From NCBI GenBank assembly GCA_020796225.1, contig CM036754.1:44018420-44082419 (forward strand): DNA of 64,000 bases. The letters run 5' to 3'. Shown here in pieces: positions 10,825 to 22,331 of the stretch. The notes under the pieces were generated by a model. The model had not been told where the DNA came from, did no database searches, and saw only the letters and a program-made list of their open reading frames with translations. Both the position numbers and the translations under genes were made by a program. This DNA comes from Arion vulgaris (taxonomy: Eukaryota; Mollusca; Gastropoda; Stylommatophora; Arionidae). The first letter of the stretch is position 1. Every line of letters starts with the position of its first letter.

Positions 10825-11110
10825 CCGCAGGTGCAAATAACATAAAGGGATAACAGTGTGCCAGGGTCAGTGAGCTGACACTGACCAAGACCCTACCCCC
10901 ACCTCCATGTGGTGGCCCTGGAAATACAGGATCCTGTCTGGCTAAGAGGGTAGGGACCGAGGGAGAGGTATGGGTAGTAGTGCACACGCAGTCATGTTAC
11001 ACAGGTCTAAAATCCTGAATGAATTCTCGCATCTCCTGTCCGATGTCTGATTGGAAAGTTGCTAGACAAATGTAAGAAACGAGTCGTCTGTAAGCACATG
11101 TTGACTACCC
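10825..11110. repeat. Interspersed repeat shared with 51875-52170
   Basis: The phrases caagaccctacccccacctc and gtggccctggaaata, a gggtagtagtgca block and the later cgcatctcctgtccgatgtc block reappear in the same order at 51875-52170. It is probably a LINE untranslated region or a SINE-like element; I cannot assign the family. Confidence 0.65.
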
Positions 11111-11159
11111 CAGGGGCAAAGAATCCATGAGATCGATCCAACGAGTTACTGGTCGCTCC

Positions 11160-12300
11160 ACAATTGTCTGCAAGTGTTTTTCTTCTTCAGCAATCTCTGA
11201 TCATGCGCTTAATTTACTGTGGACCACAAACTGGGCGGTCAGCTTCAGGTTTCCCAAAGCTTAGTTTTCAGGTTGACTGGGTGTGGCCACATGTTGCTTC
11301 TCAGCTCACACAGGAGAGGACAATCTTGCAGGATATGCTCTGGTGTCTGTTCCGCCTACTGACACTGGCAGAGAGCTGTTTGACTTATTCCTAGTCTATA
11401 TAAGTGTTTGTTGAGTCTGCAGTGTCCGGTGCGTTTGTCGAAATATAATGACCTGGTCTGTTCTGCTTAGGTCTGAGGGAGTCTTTTCCATAATCATATC
11501 CAGTGTTTGTCTTCCAGTCTACTGCAGATTTTCTCTGTATGAGGATTTTGACCTCTTGAAAAGACAAGGGTTGGTAAATTTGCTCTTTGGCACTGCCCTC
11601 CTTAGCTAAGACATCGGCACTCTCATTGCCTGCAATGCCACAGTGAGATGGAATCTACTACAAGTGAATTTCTGCCTTTTCTGAAAGCTGAGCAAGTTCT
11701 CTTTTAGGTTTTGTACTGTGCTGTCAGCGGATTTAGCCTCAGGGCGTGTATAGCTGACAGTGAGTCTATAAGAAATACCATCTTGCCTGCTGGTGCTTGC
11801 AGCTTATTCATGTGCTGTGCTGCCGTCAGAAGGGCTAAGAGTTCTGCTTCGTAGTTGGAACATATTCTTCCAGTAGTGGCTGCTAGAGACACGGTAGTAG
11901 CAACTGGGTGCCTAATGTACACTCCTGCTCCACCATTCATGGTTGCCTCCATTGCCGATCCATCTGTGTAAATTCTTATCCAGCTGTCTTCTGGAAACAT
12001 GTAATAGAGATGTTCCATTGTAGCTGCTTTCTTCACTAAATTAGGCTCGGCATCTTTGCGTAACAATTTAGGGATGGAGGTTGAGAAGTTTAGTGCTACT
12101 GAGTCTGGTTCCCAGTGATCAAAAGTAATTATTCTGGTATGGAGTTATGATTTAGTAGTTCCAAGTATGACTTTCCTATTTCTTTTGCTTTGTGGTTTAG
12201 ACTTGTGCGCTTTAGTCTGTTTTTGTTCTAGCCGCCATTTTTTCATGCATTGGATGGTGATCCTTTTGATCCTTTCAGTCTGTAGAATCACTTTTCTCCT
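11160..12300 (-). pseudogene. RNase H-LINE ORF2 C-terminal fragment
   Basis: Read on the minus strand, the frame at 12066-11704 carries a nearly complete RNase H core: IYTDGSA (Asp), NYEAELLALL (Glu) and FLIDSLSAI (Asp). After frameshifts, a degraded SHCGIAGNESADVLA (last His/Asp region) lies at about 11650-11590, then the C-terminal EQTPEHILQDCPLL zinc knuckle at about 11350. Upstream (12066-12300) broken linker sequence continues. The reverse transcriptase proper is absent. It belongs to the same family as 44970-45870. From 12330 to 13300 I see no recognisable feature. Confidence 0.8.
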
Positions 12301-13289
12301 TCTTCTGTAAGTGTTTTTGAGAACACTTTAACGTGTCGTGGTGACACAAGGAAAGATTGCAGTAAACTCCTCAACGGAGGCCAGCGCAGGTATATTTATT
12401 TCGTAAGATTGGCCGTTCTCAAAAGTTTACTCTGTAAGTTTACAAGTTGTGTCCATGTGCCTAACAAAACTGCCCACCCTGGAACAACCGGCAAAGTACT
12501 GTTGCACTAGTGCAAAATATGAAATTGCGTTTTTGTGCTGGGTAAAAACTAACATCCCCGGAAGAACTGGGGTGGATGATGTTGGCGAGCACAAAATCTA
12601 AGTTGCGTTGTTAGCACCCAATGAAACAACCCTCGATTATCTGTGTACCGCCCCAGTCCAGTGTCTCCTGTTGCCAGGGAAAATGCAGATTAAAAAATTG
12701 CCAAGTGCCGACACGTATCATAAAATGACTGAGAATGTCTCCCGAAATAACCTTACAGTGGCTAGAAAATTATGGCAAAGAATACAAGGACCTGTCTTCT
12801 CGTACAAACATTGACAAGGGCCGGCACTTTTCAGACGTGATTGTCCTACACTCGTAGAACGACATCCACAAGATGCGCATACTCAGATCAAACATGCCAA
12901 TTTAACAGCCGAAAATTGATCTTTTCTAGTGAATGCAATTGTCTGTCAGTACAGGCTGTCGCTCTGTAATCTCTCTGGCGACAATCACAAATAGGTCACA
13001 CAGAGTGATCAACAGGTGGTTCTTGTGCACTCGTGGAAGTGGATCTCTGGACTATAACCACATAGTGGTCAATAAGTTATGTTTTTAGAGGTTCTACCGC
13101 GCTAGAAATGGGAGGATACTGCAGTGATGACCAATAGACCCTACCTGAGTAGGAGTCTCCGCAGTACTAGGCATAGCACTATGGGCTTAGAGTTGTTGGA
13201 GGTTTCTGGGTCTGAAAGAAAGCCGGTACTCGCCACTCTACTTATGAAAAAGGGGAAAACTCATTGCTGGGGTTCATGTTCTATTTTAA

Positions 13290-13650
13290 ACCAGCTGTTT
13301 CATATATATAGAAGAATAGGCAGAGTTTCATGGACAGAAAAACAGACAAATAAACAAGTTTTAGGAAAACTAGGCATGAAGAAACAATTATTAAGAGAAA
13401 TAAAATTTAGACAAGTAAAGTATTTTGGGCACATAAAAAGACATGACACCATGATAAAACATTTTCTAGAGGGGAAAGTTGAGGGGGGAAGAGCAAGAGA
13501 TAAGTGGGAGGGAAACTTTAAGAAATGGACAGGTTACTGTCTGGCAGTGTGCAACACCAAGGCGAAAGACAGGATGCTGGAGATTCATTGCAGCCAACCT
13601 TCGATGTGGAGATGGCACCTGATGATGATAATGTTTCATATTACCAAATT
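13290..13650 (+). pseudogene. LINE reverse transcriptase C-terminal tail
   Basis: The plus frame contains RQVKYFGHIKRHDTMIKHF then LEGKVEGGRARDKW and a KKWTG motif, the typical end of RTE-like ORF2 proteins (R-x-x-Y-F-G-H-x-x-R-H, then a Gly/Arg-rich loop and W-x-x-W-T-G). It ends with a cctgatgatgat repeat. Part of this tail recurs at 63830-64000. No endonuclease or catalytic palm is present. I see nothing in 13690-14100. Confidence 0.75.
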
Positions 13651-14100
13651 GTGTATTCTTGCTCATTTTATCACTGTATTATCTCTTTAATTTCTTTCTC
13701 CTAAGTTGTTGATTGATTGAGTGATAGAACTATCATCATTGCACTTTGTTGAATAAACATGTGTGCACTGATCTCTTTCTTACCCAGGACGATCTTGACA
13801 ACAGTGTGCAAACTCTATAGCACTGGCATGCAATTTTGAAAATGGTAAAAGTTTTGTATAATTTTTATTTTAATTAATTCTGTCAGGGCAACAACTTTGC
13901 AGACTACTCTTATCGATTGTCAACTGCCTTTTCCTGTATCAACTTTTGCATTGAAATTCCAATCATGATATTTGAAAATCTGGTACTGCCACAATCTTGA
14001 ACACAGAAGAACAAGACTCTATAAAGAAAGAAAAACACACACTTCTGAGATGTTGAACTTGTTATTTTCATTATTTTCTATTACACATAAATAATAATAT

Positions 14101-14114
14101 CAGTCTATTCAGTA
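14101..14114. repeat. Target-site duplication (3' side) of the LINE at 14115
   Basis: The 14 bp cagtctattcagta are identical to 15305-15318 and bound the LINE insertion exactly. Confidence 0.8.
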
Positions 14115-15304
14115 GCCGCCGTCCATCGCAAGCGATGATGACAACAATCTCAGACGTGTACTGTTGCACCTCTCTGGTGTGTGCGGAGGTGACTGTAGAG
14201 TCAATCCTAGAACAGAATCCCGACCACAGGTGGGGCATACATGATCAAGGTTAGACATGTGCGTGTTGTGTGCTCTGTCTTTTCGCTGCTCGTTTTCTCT
14301 GTGACTCAACAATACGATGATTCTCAGCTATTCGGGTTCCTCTTTTGTTGGTACAGCGCAACATTTGGCGATCTTGCGCAAGGGATTCCCAGCATGTATT
14401 GTCTATATCGAAGCATTTCAGAGACACTTTAAGAGTGTCTTTAAAGCGTTTTTCTGTCCACCTGCTAACGTCTGCCCTTCAAGCTCGCCATACATCAACT
14501 GTTTTGGGATCGTTTATCAGGCATACGAGCAACGTGACCGACCCATCTCAGTTGGGCCTTCTGCAACAGGGTGTTGACGCTGGGATCTTTGCTCTTGTGA
14601 GGACTTCGCTGTCTGGAATTTTGTCCTGCCAGTTTATTTTTAGTATTCTGCGTAGACAGCTTGTGTGGAAATGGTTTAATTTTCTTGCGTGTCTGCTATA
14701 CACTGTCCATGTCTCCCTTGCGTACAGCAGCGTTGTTAGCACTATGGCCTGGTAAACTTTCAGCTTTGTGACTATGCTTATCCCCTTCCGTTCCCACACA
14801 GTGACACGTAACCTTCCGACGCAGCACTGGCTTTGGATATCCTATTGTGGACCTCAGAATCTATGTTTGCCGATCTGGATAGGAGGCTGCCAAGATAAGC
14901 AAAGTTGTCCGTTGACTGGAGACGCTGGTGTTTAATGTTGATGACTGGATCGTAATACTGTTCTCTAGGGGCGGGCTGGAACATGACCTCTGTTTTTTGG
15001 TGTTAATGGTGAGGCCAAACCTATCACAGGCCATTGAGAACTTGTCCATGTAAGTCTGCATTTCTTCCTCAGAGTTGGTAGCGAGGCGCAGTCATCAGCA
15101 AACAACAGGTTGGAGATAGTTGATTCTTTTACCTTGGTGGAGGATTTTAACCTCCGAAGATTGAATAGGTTACCGTCTGTCCTGTATCTAATCTTTACCC
15201 CATGTTCGTCGCCTTCCCAAAGACATCCGTGAGCATGGCATGTCACCAGGCGTCATGCAGGGCTGTGTACTGGCCCCAACACTCTTCAGCATGATGTTTG
15301 CTGC
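14115..15304 (-). mobile_element. 5'-truncated LINE with a 5' inversion and 14-bp TSD
   Basis: The insertion is flanked by a perfect 14-bp direct repeat cagtctattcagta at 14101-14114 and 15305-15318. On the minus strand it encodes, across frameshifts, YRTDGNLFNLRRL, the reverse transcriptase box LLFADDCAS, YLGSLLSRSANID, RRILKINWQDKIPD, and a C-terminal zinc-finger-like HVCPTCGRD. The first 60 or so bases of the insertion (15242-15304) are inverted: on the plus strand they read GVMQGCVLAPTLFSMMF, which is the motif expected just before the minus-strand MLTDVF. This is the pattern produced by twin priming during target-primed reverse transcription. The 3' end lacks a poly(A) tail. Confidence 0.85.
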
Positions 15305-15318
15305 CAGTCTATTCAGTA
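15305..15318. repeat. Target-site duplication (5' side) of the LINE at 14115
   Basis: Identical to 14101-14114. DNA from 15319 to about 15780 shows no recognisable feature. Confidence 0.8.
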
Positions 15319-15779
15319 AGGCTTATTCTACTAGTCATTTGTATTCCCAATGGAACACAAGACTGCAGCTGTCGCTCTCTACCAAATTCTTTTCTAGGCC
15401 ATCTTTAGCTTTCCTTTTGTAGATCTGACCATCTCTTCTATCATTCTTTACTAGGTATTAGTAGATCATCCTATTCTTCTATTTCCATGTTGGTTCCAAT
15501 CAAGTAGATGTCTAGTTATGTTGTGTGGTTATTTCCTAAAGGTGTGCCCAGTCCATTATCACTTTCTCACTTTAACCTCCAGTTGTATTAGTTTCTGTAT
15601 TTATTACTTTTGATCATCTGATGGAGTATATGATGGAGACATCTGTTGGTGAATGTTTGTAGTTTGGATGTGATGTTCTTGGTGACTTGTCATGTCTAAA
15701 AAGTCACAGAGCAAGTCAGATTTTAAATTTGTATTAAAATGACTGGTTTCCTACAGAGAAAGCTGACATGTTCCATCAA

Positions 15780-16070
15780 TCAAGTTCCATGCCTGCCGAA
15801 GTAGGCGATCATGTCTCTCCACAATTCTCTCTGCTTGGTGCATGTAATGACGTCGATCATGTATCGCACCATGATGTCAGGCCATCCAACATCTTCTCCC
15901 TCTGTCTTCCACGATCTCTTCTTCCCTAAATTTGATCTGTAGTCGCCAAATGTTCTAAACCTTCTCTTCACATTATATGCCTGAAGGATCTTGATTGCCA
16001 GATTCTTATTCTTTTGATCCTTATTGAACAAATAAAAGTTTACAGAAAACTTGACTTTCCCACACAAAAT
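15780..16070 (-). pseudogene. LINE ORF2 C-terminal tail
   Basis: The minus frame contains NKNLAIKILQAYNVKRRFRTF and then RSWKTEGEDVGWPD followed by QRELWRDMIAYFGRHGT and a stop. The end resembles the last 60 residues of RTE/CR1-like reverse transcriptases, including the terminal W-R and R-H-G-T. Nothing upstream of it keeps the catalytic domain. Confidence 0.55.
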
Positions 16071-16312
16071 TGGGGGCTGTTATAAATATAGTCATAGTGC
16101 CTCTGATTTTTGCATGAAGATTTACTTTTCTTATCACAGAGTCCCTTGTCATTCAGGTAAACCTTACACCGACTTCTTAGGTACTTATAATTTAGATCCC
16201 CAAGTAAAGGATCAGGGTTTCTGGTAGTCCAACCGTGTACAATGTGCACACCAAAAATGCTTGGTCTAAGCTGGCCTTAATCCTTGGAATTTCTATGGGC
16301 CTTGGTCATTAG

Positions 16313-17030
16313 CACATTGTGTTATCAACTTTATTATCATTAACCCTTACTTTGCTAATCTGAGCATAAACATTTTGATATTCTTCTCCATTTTTGCTAA
16401 TATTATTTTTTAAATATGTAAAACTATGCTTCTTCAATTATTTGATCATCATCTATAATGGGATTATTATTTGTGATGTTTAATTTCATTTGTTTTGTTC
16501 ATATTTATTTGTAGTTCTATTTTAGCTACCTCTTCTGTTAGTGTTTTATTTTGTTCCCTGCATGTTTCATGGTTTATGTGCTAAACAAGATTTGTTATAA
16601 GAATATTTATTCACTGACATCAATTCTGGGATTATTTGTTTTTCAAACCAATTATCTTTCATGAAAACCCCCATGTTTAAGTACCATATCTAGAGTTATA
16701 TTGTATTATGTATGGTATCAGATCAGATTGGTCATAGGGAGACCTTCAGAACTGACTTATGACAGTTTGTAGTCTTGTTTCACCTATATCTGCTGTTAGT
16801 GTTTATTTTTTCTACCATGTATTGTTATGTATGTGCTGAAGGACACTGATATAAGAATATTAATTTGCTTATAGTAATTCTGAGATTTTATTTTAACAAG
16901 CCAATGCCTTGTTATGGGATTCTATGATTTATATTTGTTTTGAAATATGTTTTTAATTATAATCTTTTTTTTTTCTGTATCTTAATTGTAAAAGATATAA
17001 AACACATTAATGTATCATAACAATAGTTAA
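16313..17030 (+). repeat. AT-rich segment of the segmental duplication (block A)
   Basis: From tgtgttatcaactttattat onward the sequence matches 46557-47545, including attcttctccatttttgcta, gatttgttataagaatattt and ggtatcagatc. Block B has about 330 bp more in the middle. No coding sequence is convincing. Confidence 0.8.
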
Positions 17031-17059
17031 TTCAACTAAACATACATGTGAATAAAGTT

Positions 17060-17590
17060 AAAACTACAACAGACTCCAGAATTCAAATATCTCTGGAGTT
17101 TATTCATAGTAGATGGAAAGATGGGCAGAGAAATCGAGACTAGATGCAAGAAGGCAAACGCAGTGACATACCAACTGTCACCACTATTAAAACATCCAAG
17201 CATTAACATGGCAGTCAAACGACAACTGATAAACTACATATTTATTCCAACTCTCTGCTATGAGTGCCGAACATGGCCCCTGACTAAGACACAAAGAAAG
17301 ATTACAACATGTGAAATGAGATGTCTACGAAAAGCTGTCAACGTTACAAGGCGAGATAGAGTGAGAAACGAGAATATCAGAAGCATCGTTGGTACTATAC
17401 CATGCAAACAGTACATCGAGAAGCAAAGAATCAAGTGGTTCGGCCATCTAATGAGAATGGAACCACATTTACTACCGTCACATGCCTACAATAATCGACA
17501 CTCAGGGCGCAGAGCACAAGACAGGCCAAGAACATCTCAGAATCCCTGCGAAAGCATGGACTGACAACGTCAAGCGCAACACATCTGGCA
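17060..17590 (+). pseudogene. LINE reverse transcriptase C-terminal fragment
   Basis: The frame 17121-17564 encodes the thumb/C-terminal part of an RTE-like ORF2: KKANAVTYQLSPLLKHPSI, then FIPTLCYECRTWPLTKTQRK, MRCLRKAVNVTRRDRVRNE, and IEKQRIKWFGHLMRMEP, ending in an Arg-rich loop. The start is cut inside the protein and no palm motif remains. It lies inside block A of the duplication and is absent from block B, so it inserted after the duplication. A related, more decayed fragment is at 33330-33670. Confidence 0.8.
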
Positions 17591-17639
17591 CAAGATAGAA
17601 AACTAAATCTCCCCACGATGCTTCACGACAAATGTGGTT

Positions 17640-18075
17640 AAGATAACAATAATTAATTAAGATGTAAAACACAAGAACATGACAATATTTTTTAATATGT
17701 AAAACACAACATACAAGATCATAAATAGTTATTAAGATGTAAAACACAACAACATACAAGATCATAATAATAGTTATTAAGAAGTAAAACACAGCAACAT
17801 ACAAGATCATAACAAATAGTTATTAAGATGTAAAACACAGCAACATACAAGATCATAACAAATAGTTATTAAGATGTAAAACACAGCAACATACAAGATC
17901 ATAACAAGTAGTTATTAAGATGTAAAACACAACATACAAGATCATAATAATAGTTATTAAGATGTAAAACACAACATACAAGATCATAACAAATAGTTAT
18001 TAAGATGTAAAACACAACAACATACAAGATCATAACAATAGTTATTAATATGTAAAACACAGCAACATACAAAAT
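17640..18075. repeat. 42-bp minisatellite, block A
   Basis: About ten units of a 42-45 bp repeat (ttattaagatgtaaaacaca then acatacaagatcataacaat) vary by small indels. The same unit forms arrays at 47550-48126 and 48956-49430. The short open frames on the minus strand are products of the repeat. Confidence 0.9.
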
Positions 18076-18340
18076 CATAACAATAACACAATAATGTGAC
18101 AATAGCTGAACTGGTAAAGTTTTAAAGATGAACAAGTAACTAGAGTATTGTGAATAGTCTTGTATAGAGATAAGGGAAAGTTGTAAAGAGACTAGATAAA
18201 ATACAGTACTTGCTCATTTCTTCAGACACAAAAGAAACTAGATTGTGAATTACTTACACAAAGTCACTTCTGTGTGTCACATTACAAAAGTCAAGGTTAT
18301 TTTGACAATACCATATTCCTACTACTATGTTTATTACCTA
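18076..18340 (+). repeat. Flank after the 42-bp minisatellite, block A
   Basis: The sequence from caataatgtgacaatagctg through gaacaagtaactagagtatt to the caaggttattttgacaatac block matches 49430-49665. It marks the end of the duplicated block. Confidence 0.75.
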
Positions 18341-18439
18341 TGTACCATCTATGTTATATGTTTAAGTGGCTTTGTAATTTAGTCTTGTTAGAAGAGGCTT
18401 TGAATATAATGTTAGAATCTTCCCTGGCTACCACAGAAA

Positions 18440-18740
18440 GAGAGAACAAATAATATGTTAGAAGAAAATCAAAAAAACAACTGGGATGCTGCAACAAAAA
18501 TTGAAGTATTTGAACATACAGAAAAAGACAACAGTAAAATGGAGTAGGAGGTGATAAGACAATGGAATGACAGCAGAACAGACAACTAGAAGATGGATCC
18601 AGAGGTGACTGATGATCTGAGCATGATGACAGCAGAGTCGGCATAGCCTATGAAAGATGTACTTTAAGGAACTTATCTTGCAAGTTCTCTCAGGATAATC
18701 TGAATGACGATGATGAAGAATATATTCATTCTCACATACA
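18440..18740 (+). repeat. Decayed LINE 3' tail
   Basis: This region resembles the LINE tail at 46270-46535: a broken AAAATTGAAG-type coding end, then agatggatccagaggtgact, gcatagcctatgaaagatgt and a gatgatga end. It is too decayed to give a protein. Confidence 0.45.
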
Positions 18741-18825
18741 TTATAATAGTCAGTAACCAATGAAACCATTTCAATAACTAATAAAAATAACAACAATGTT
18801 GAAATAACATAAATGAACTCAAGTA

Positions 18826-21800
18826 AACAAGTAAAGAAGAATGGTATGAGAATAAAACAAGTAAAGAAGAATGGAATGAGAATAAAACAAGTAAAGAAGA
18901 ATGGTATGAGAATAAAACAAGTAAAGAAGAATGGTATGAGAATAAAACAAGTAAAGAAGAATGGTATGAGAATAAAACAAGTAAAGAAGAATGGTATGAG
19001 AATAAAACAAGTAAAGAAGAATGGTATGAGAATAAAACAAGTAAAAAGAATGGATGAGAATAAAACAAGTAAAGAAGAATGGTATGAGAATAAAACAAGT
19101 AAAAAAGAATGGTATGAGAATAAAACAAGTAAAGAAGAATGGTATGAGAATAAAACAAGTAAAGAAGAATGGTATGAGAATAAAACAAGTAAAGAAGAAT
19201 GGCATGAGAATAAAACAAGTAAAGAAGAATGGAATGAGAATAAAACAAGTAAAGAAGAATGGAATGAGAATAAAACAAGTAAAGAAGAATGGCATGAGAA
19301 TAAAACAAGTAAAGAAGAATGGTATGAGAATAAAACAAGTAAAAAAGAATGGCATGAGAATAAAACAAGTAAAGAAGAATGGTATGAGAATAAAACAAGT
19401 AAAAAGAATGGATAGAGAATAAAACAAGTAAAGAAGAATGGATGAGAATAAAACAAGTAAAGAAGAATGGCATGAGAATAAAACAAGTAAAGAAGAATGG
19501 CATGAGAATAAAACAAGTAAAGAAGAATGGCATGAGAATAAAACAAGTAAAGAAGAATGGTATGAGAATAAAACAAGTAAAAAAGAATGGTATGAGAATA
19601 AAACAAGTAAAGAAGAATGGTATGAGAATAAAACAAGTAAAAAAGAATGGTATGAGAATAAAACAAGTAAAGAAGAATGGTATGAGAATAAAACAAGTAA
19701 AGAAGAATGGCATGAGAATAAAACAAGTAAAGAAGAATGGTATGAGAATAAAACAAGTAAAGAAGAATGGAATGAGAATAAAACAAGTAAAGAAGAATGG
19801 TATGAGAATAAAACAAGTAAAGAAGAATGGTATGAGAATAAAACAAGTAAAGAAGAATGGTATGAGAATAAAACAAGTAAAGAAGAATGGAATGAGAATA
19901 AAACAAGTAAAGAAGAATGGTATGAGAATAAAACAAGTAAAGAAGAATGGTATGAGAATAAAACAAGTAAAAAAGAATGGTATGAGAATAAAACAAGTAA
20001 AGAAGAATGGTATGAGAATAAAACAAGTAAAAAAGAATGGTATGAGAATAAAACAAGTAAAGAAGAATGGTATGAGAATAAAACAAGTAAAAAAGAATGG
20101 TATGAGAATAAAACAAGTAAAGAAGAATGGTATGAGAATAAAACAAGTAAAGAAGAATGGCATGAGAATAAAACAAGTAAAGAAGAATGGTATGAGAATA
20201 AAACAAGTAAAGAAGAATGGTATGAGAATAAAACAAGTAAAGAAGAATGGTATGAGAATAAAACAAGTAAAGAAGAATGGTATGAGAATAAAACAAGTAA
20301 AGAAGAATGGTATGAGAATAAAACAAGTAAAGAAGAATGGTATGAGAATAAAACAAGTAAAGAAGAATGGTATGAGAATAAAACAAGTAAAGAAGAATGG
20401 TATGAGAATAAAACAAGTAAAGAAGAATGGTATGAGAATAAAACAAGTAAAGAAGAATGGCATGAGAATAAAACAAGTAAAGAAGAATGGTATGAGAATA
20501 AAACAAGTAAAGAAGAATGGTATGAGAATAAAACAAGTAAAGAAGAATGGTATGAGAATAAAACAAGTAAAGAAGAATGGCATGAGAATAAAACAAGTAA
20601 AGAAGAATGGTATGAGAATAAAACAAAAGAAGAATAAGAGAATAAAACAAGTAAAGAAGAATGGTATGAGAATAAAACAAGTAAAGAAGAATGGTATGAG
20701 AATAAAACAAGTAAAAAAGAATGGTATGAGAATAAAACAAGTAAAGAAGAATGGTATGAGAAAAAAGTAAAAAGAATGGTAGAGATAAAACAAGTAAAGA
20801 AGAATGGCATGAGAATAAAACAAGTAAAGAAGAATGGCATGAGAATAAAACAAGTAAAGAAGAATGGTATGAGAATAAAACAAGTAAAGAAGAATGGCAT
20901 GAGAATAAAACAAGTAAAGAAGAATGGTATGAGAATAAAACAAGTAAAGAAGAATGGTATGAGAATAAAACAAGTAAAGAAGAATGGTATGAGAATAAAA
21001 CAAGTAAAGAAGAATGGTATGAGAATAAAACAAGTAAAGAAGAATGGTATGAGAATAAAACAAGTAAAGAAGAATGGTATGAGAATAAAACAAGTAAAGA
21101 AGAATGGTATGAGAATAAAACAAGTAAAGAAGAATGGCATGAGAATAAAACAAGTAAAGAAGAATGGTATGAGAATAAAACAAGTAAAGAAGAATGGTAT
21201 GAGAATAAAACAAGTAAAGAAGAATGGTATGAGAATAAAACAAGTAAAGAAGAATGGTATGAGAATAAAACAAGTAAAGAAGAATGGTATGAGAATAAAA
21301 CAAGTAAAGAAGAATGGCATGAGAATAAAACAAGTAAAGAAGAATGGTATGAGAATAAAACAAGTAAAGAAGAATGGTATGAGAATAAAACAAGTAAAAA
21401 AGAATGGTATGAGAATAAAACAAGTAAAGAAGAATGGTATGAGAATAAAACAAGTAAAAAAGAATGGTATGAGAATAAAACAAGTAAAGAAGAATGGCAT
21501 GAGAATAAAACAAGTAAAGAAGAATGGCATGAGAATAAAACAAGTAAAGAAGAATGGCATGAGAATAAAACAAGTAAAGAAGAATGGTATGAGAATAAAA
21601 CAAGTAAAGAAGAATGGCATGAGAATAAAACAAGTAAAGAAGAATGGTATGAGAATAAAACAAGTAAAGAAGAATGGTATGAGAATAAAACAAGTAAAGA
21701 AGAATGGTATGAGAATAAAACAAGTAAAGAAGAATGGTATGAGAATAAAACAAGTAAAGAAGAATGGTATGAGAATAAAACAAGTAAAGAAGAATGGTAT

Positions 21801-22104
21801 GAGAATAAAACAAGTAAAGAAGAATGGTATGAGAATAAAACAAGTAAAGAAGAATGGTATGAGAATAAAACAAGTAAAGAAGAATGGTATGAGAATAAAA
21901 CAAGTAAAGAAGAATGGTATGAGAATAAAACAAGTAAAGAAGAATGGTATGAGAATAAAACAAGTAAAGAAGAATGGTATGAGAATAAAACAAGTAAAGA
22001 AGAATGGTATGAGAATAAAACAAGTAAAGAAGAATGGCAGGAGAATAAAACAAGTAAAGAAGAATGGTATGAGAATAAAACAAGTAAAGAAGAATGGCAG
22101 GAGA
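18826..22104. repeat. 30-bp satellite array, about 109 units
   Basis: The unit is gaataaaacaagtaaagaag followed by aatggtatga. Variants change the tat to cat or aat, or change gaag to aaag. Because 30 is a multiple of three, the array is open in several frames on both strands, producing artefact proteins up to 1119 aa (such as repeats of KNGMRIKQVK). Small indels at about 19044, 19400-19440, 20626-20640 and 20760-20790 shift the phase. Runs of strictly alternating variants, for example 19921-20100 and 21361-21480, give a 60-bp higher-order period. Confidence 0.95.
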
Positions 22105-22212
22105 AGAAGACTTATAACGTTTATATCTAATATACATAAAGCATTTTTAAAAAGAAAACTATGAACGAAGGGAAATTATTTAAACTGATTTTTTTCTTTT
22201 AATTTTCCTCTC

Positions 22213-22331
22213 TTAACTTCCCTTGAAGCATAAGTCATCAACAAATTTCCTCCAACCATATTTGCCCTGAGCAAGCCACCGTAGTTCATTCCAGGTCTTT
22301 CCTATTCTTAAAAGTGTTTTGTGGGGGAGGA
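22213..22331 (-). pseudogene. LINE C-terminal fragment left of the 1688-bp array
   Basis: The minus frame encodes SLLPHKTLLRIGKTWNELRW then LAQGKYGWRKFVDDLC and a stop, a typical LINE ORF2 end (W-N-E-L-x-x-L-A-Q-x-x-x-x-W-R). The array begins inside this fragment at about 22332, so its upstream coding part lies in every unit. Confidence 0.55.

Noticed and set aside
17640..18075. A CRISPR-like array
   Set aside because: Whole units repeat without distinct spacers, no cas genes exist, and the genome is eukaryotic.
18458..22164. Very long open frames on both strands (up to 1119 aa)
   Set aside because: They are translations of a 30-bp satellite whose period is divisible by three. They shift among frames at indels and have no protein-like composition change or start context.
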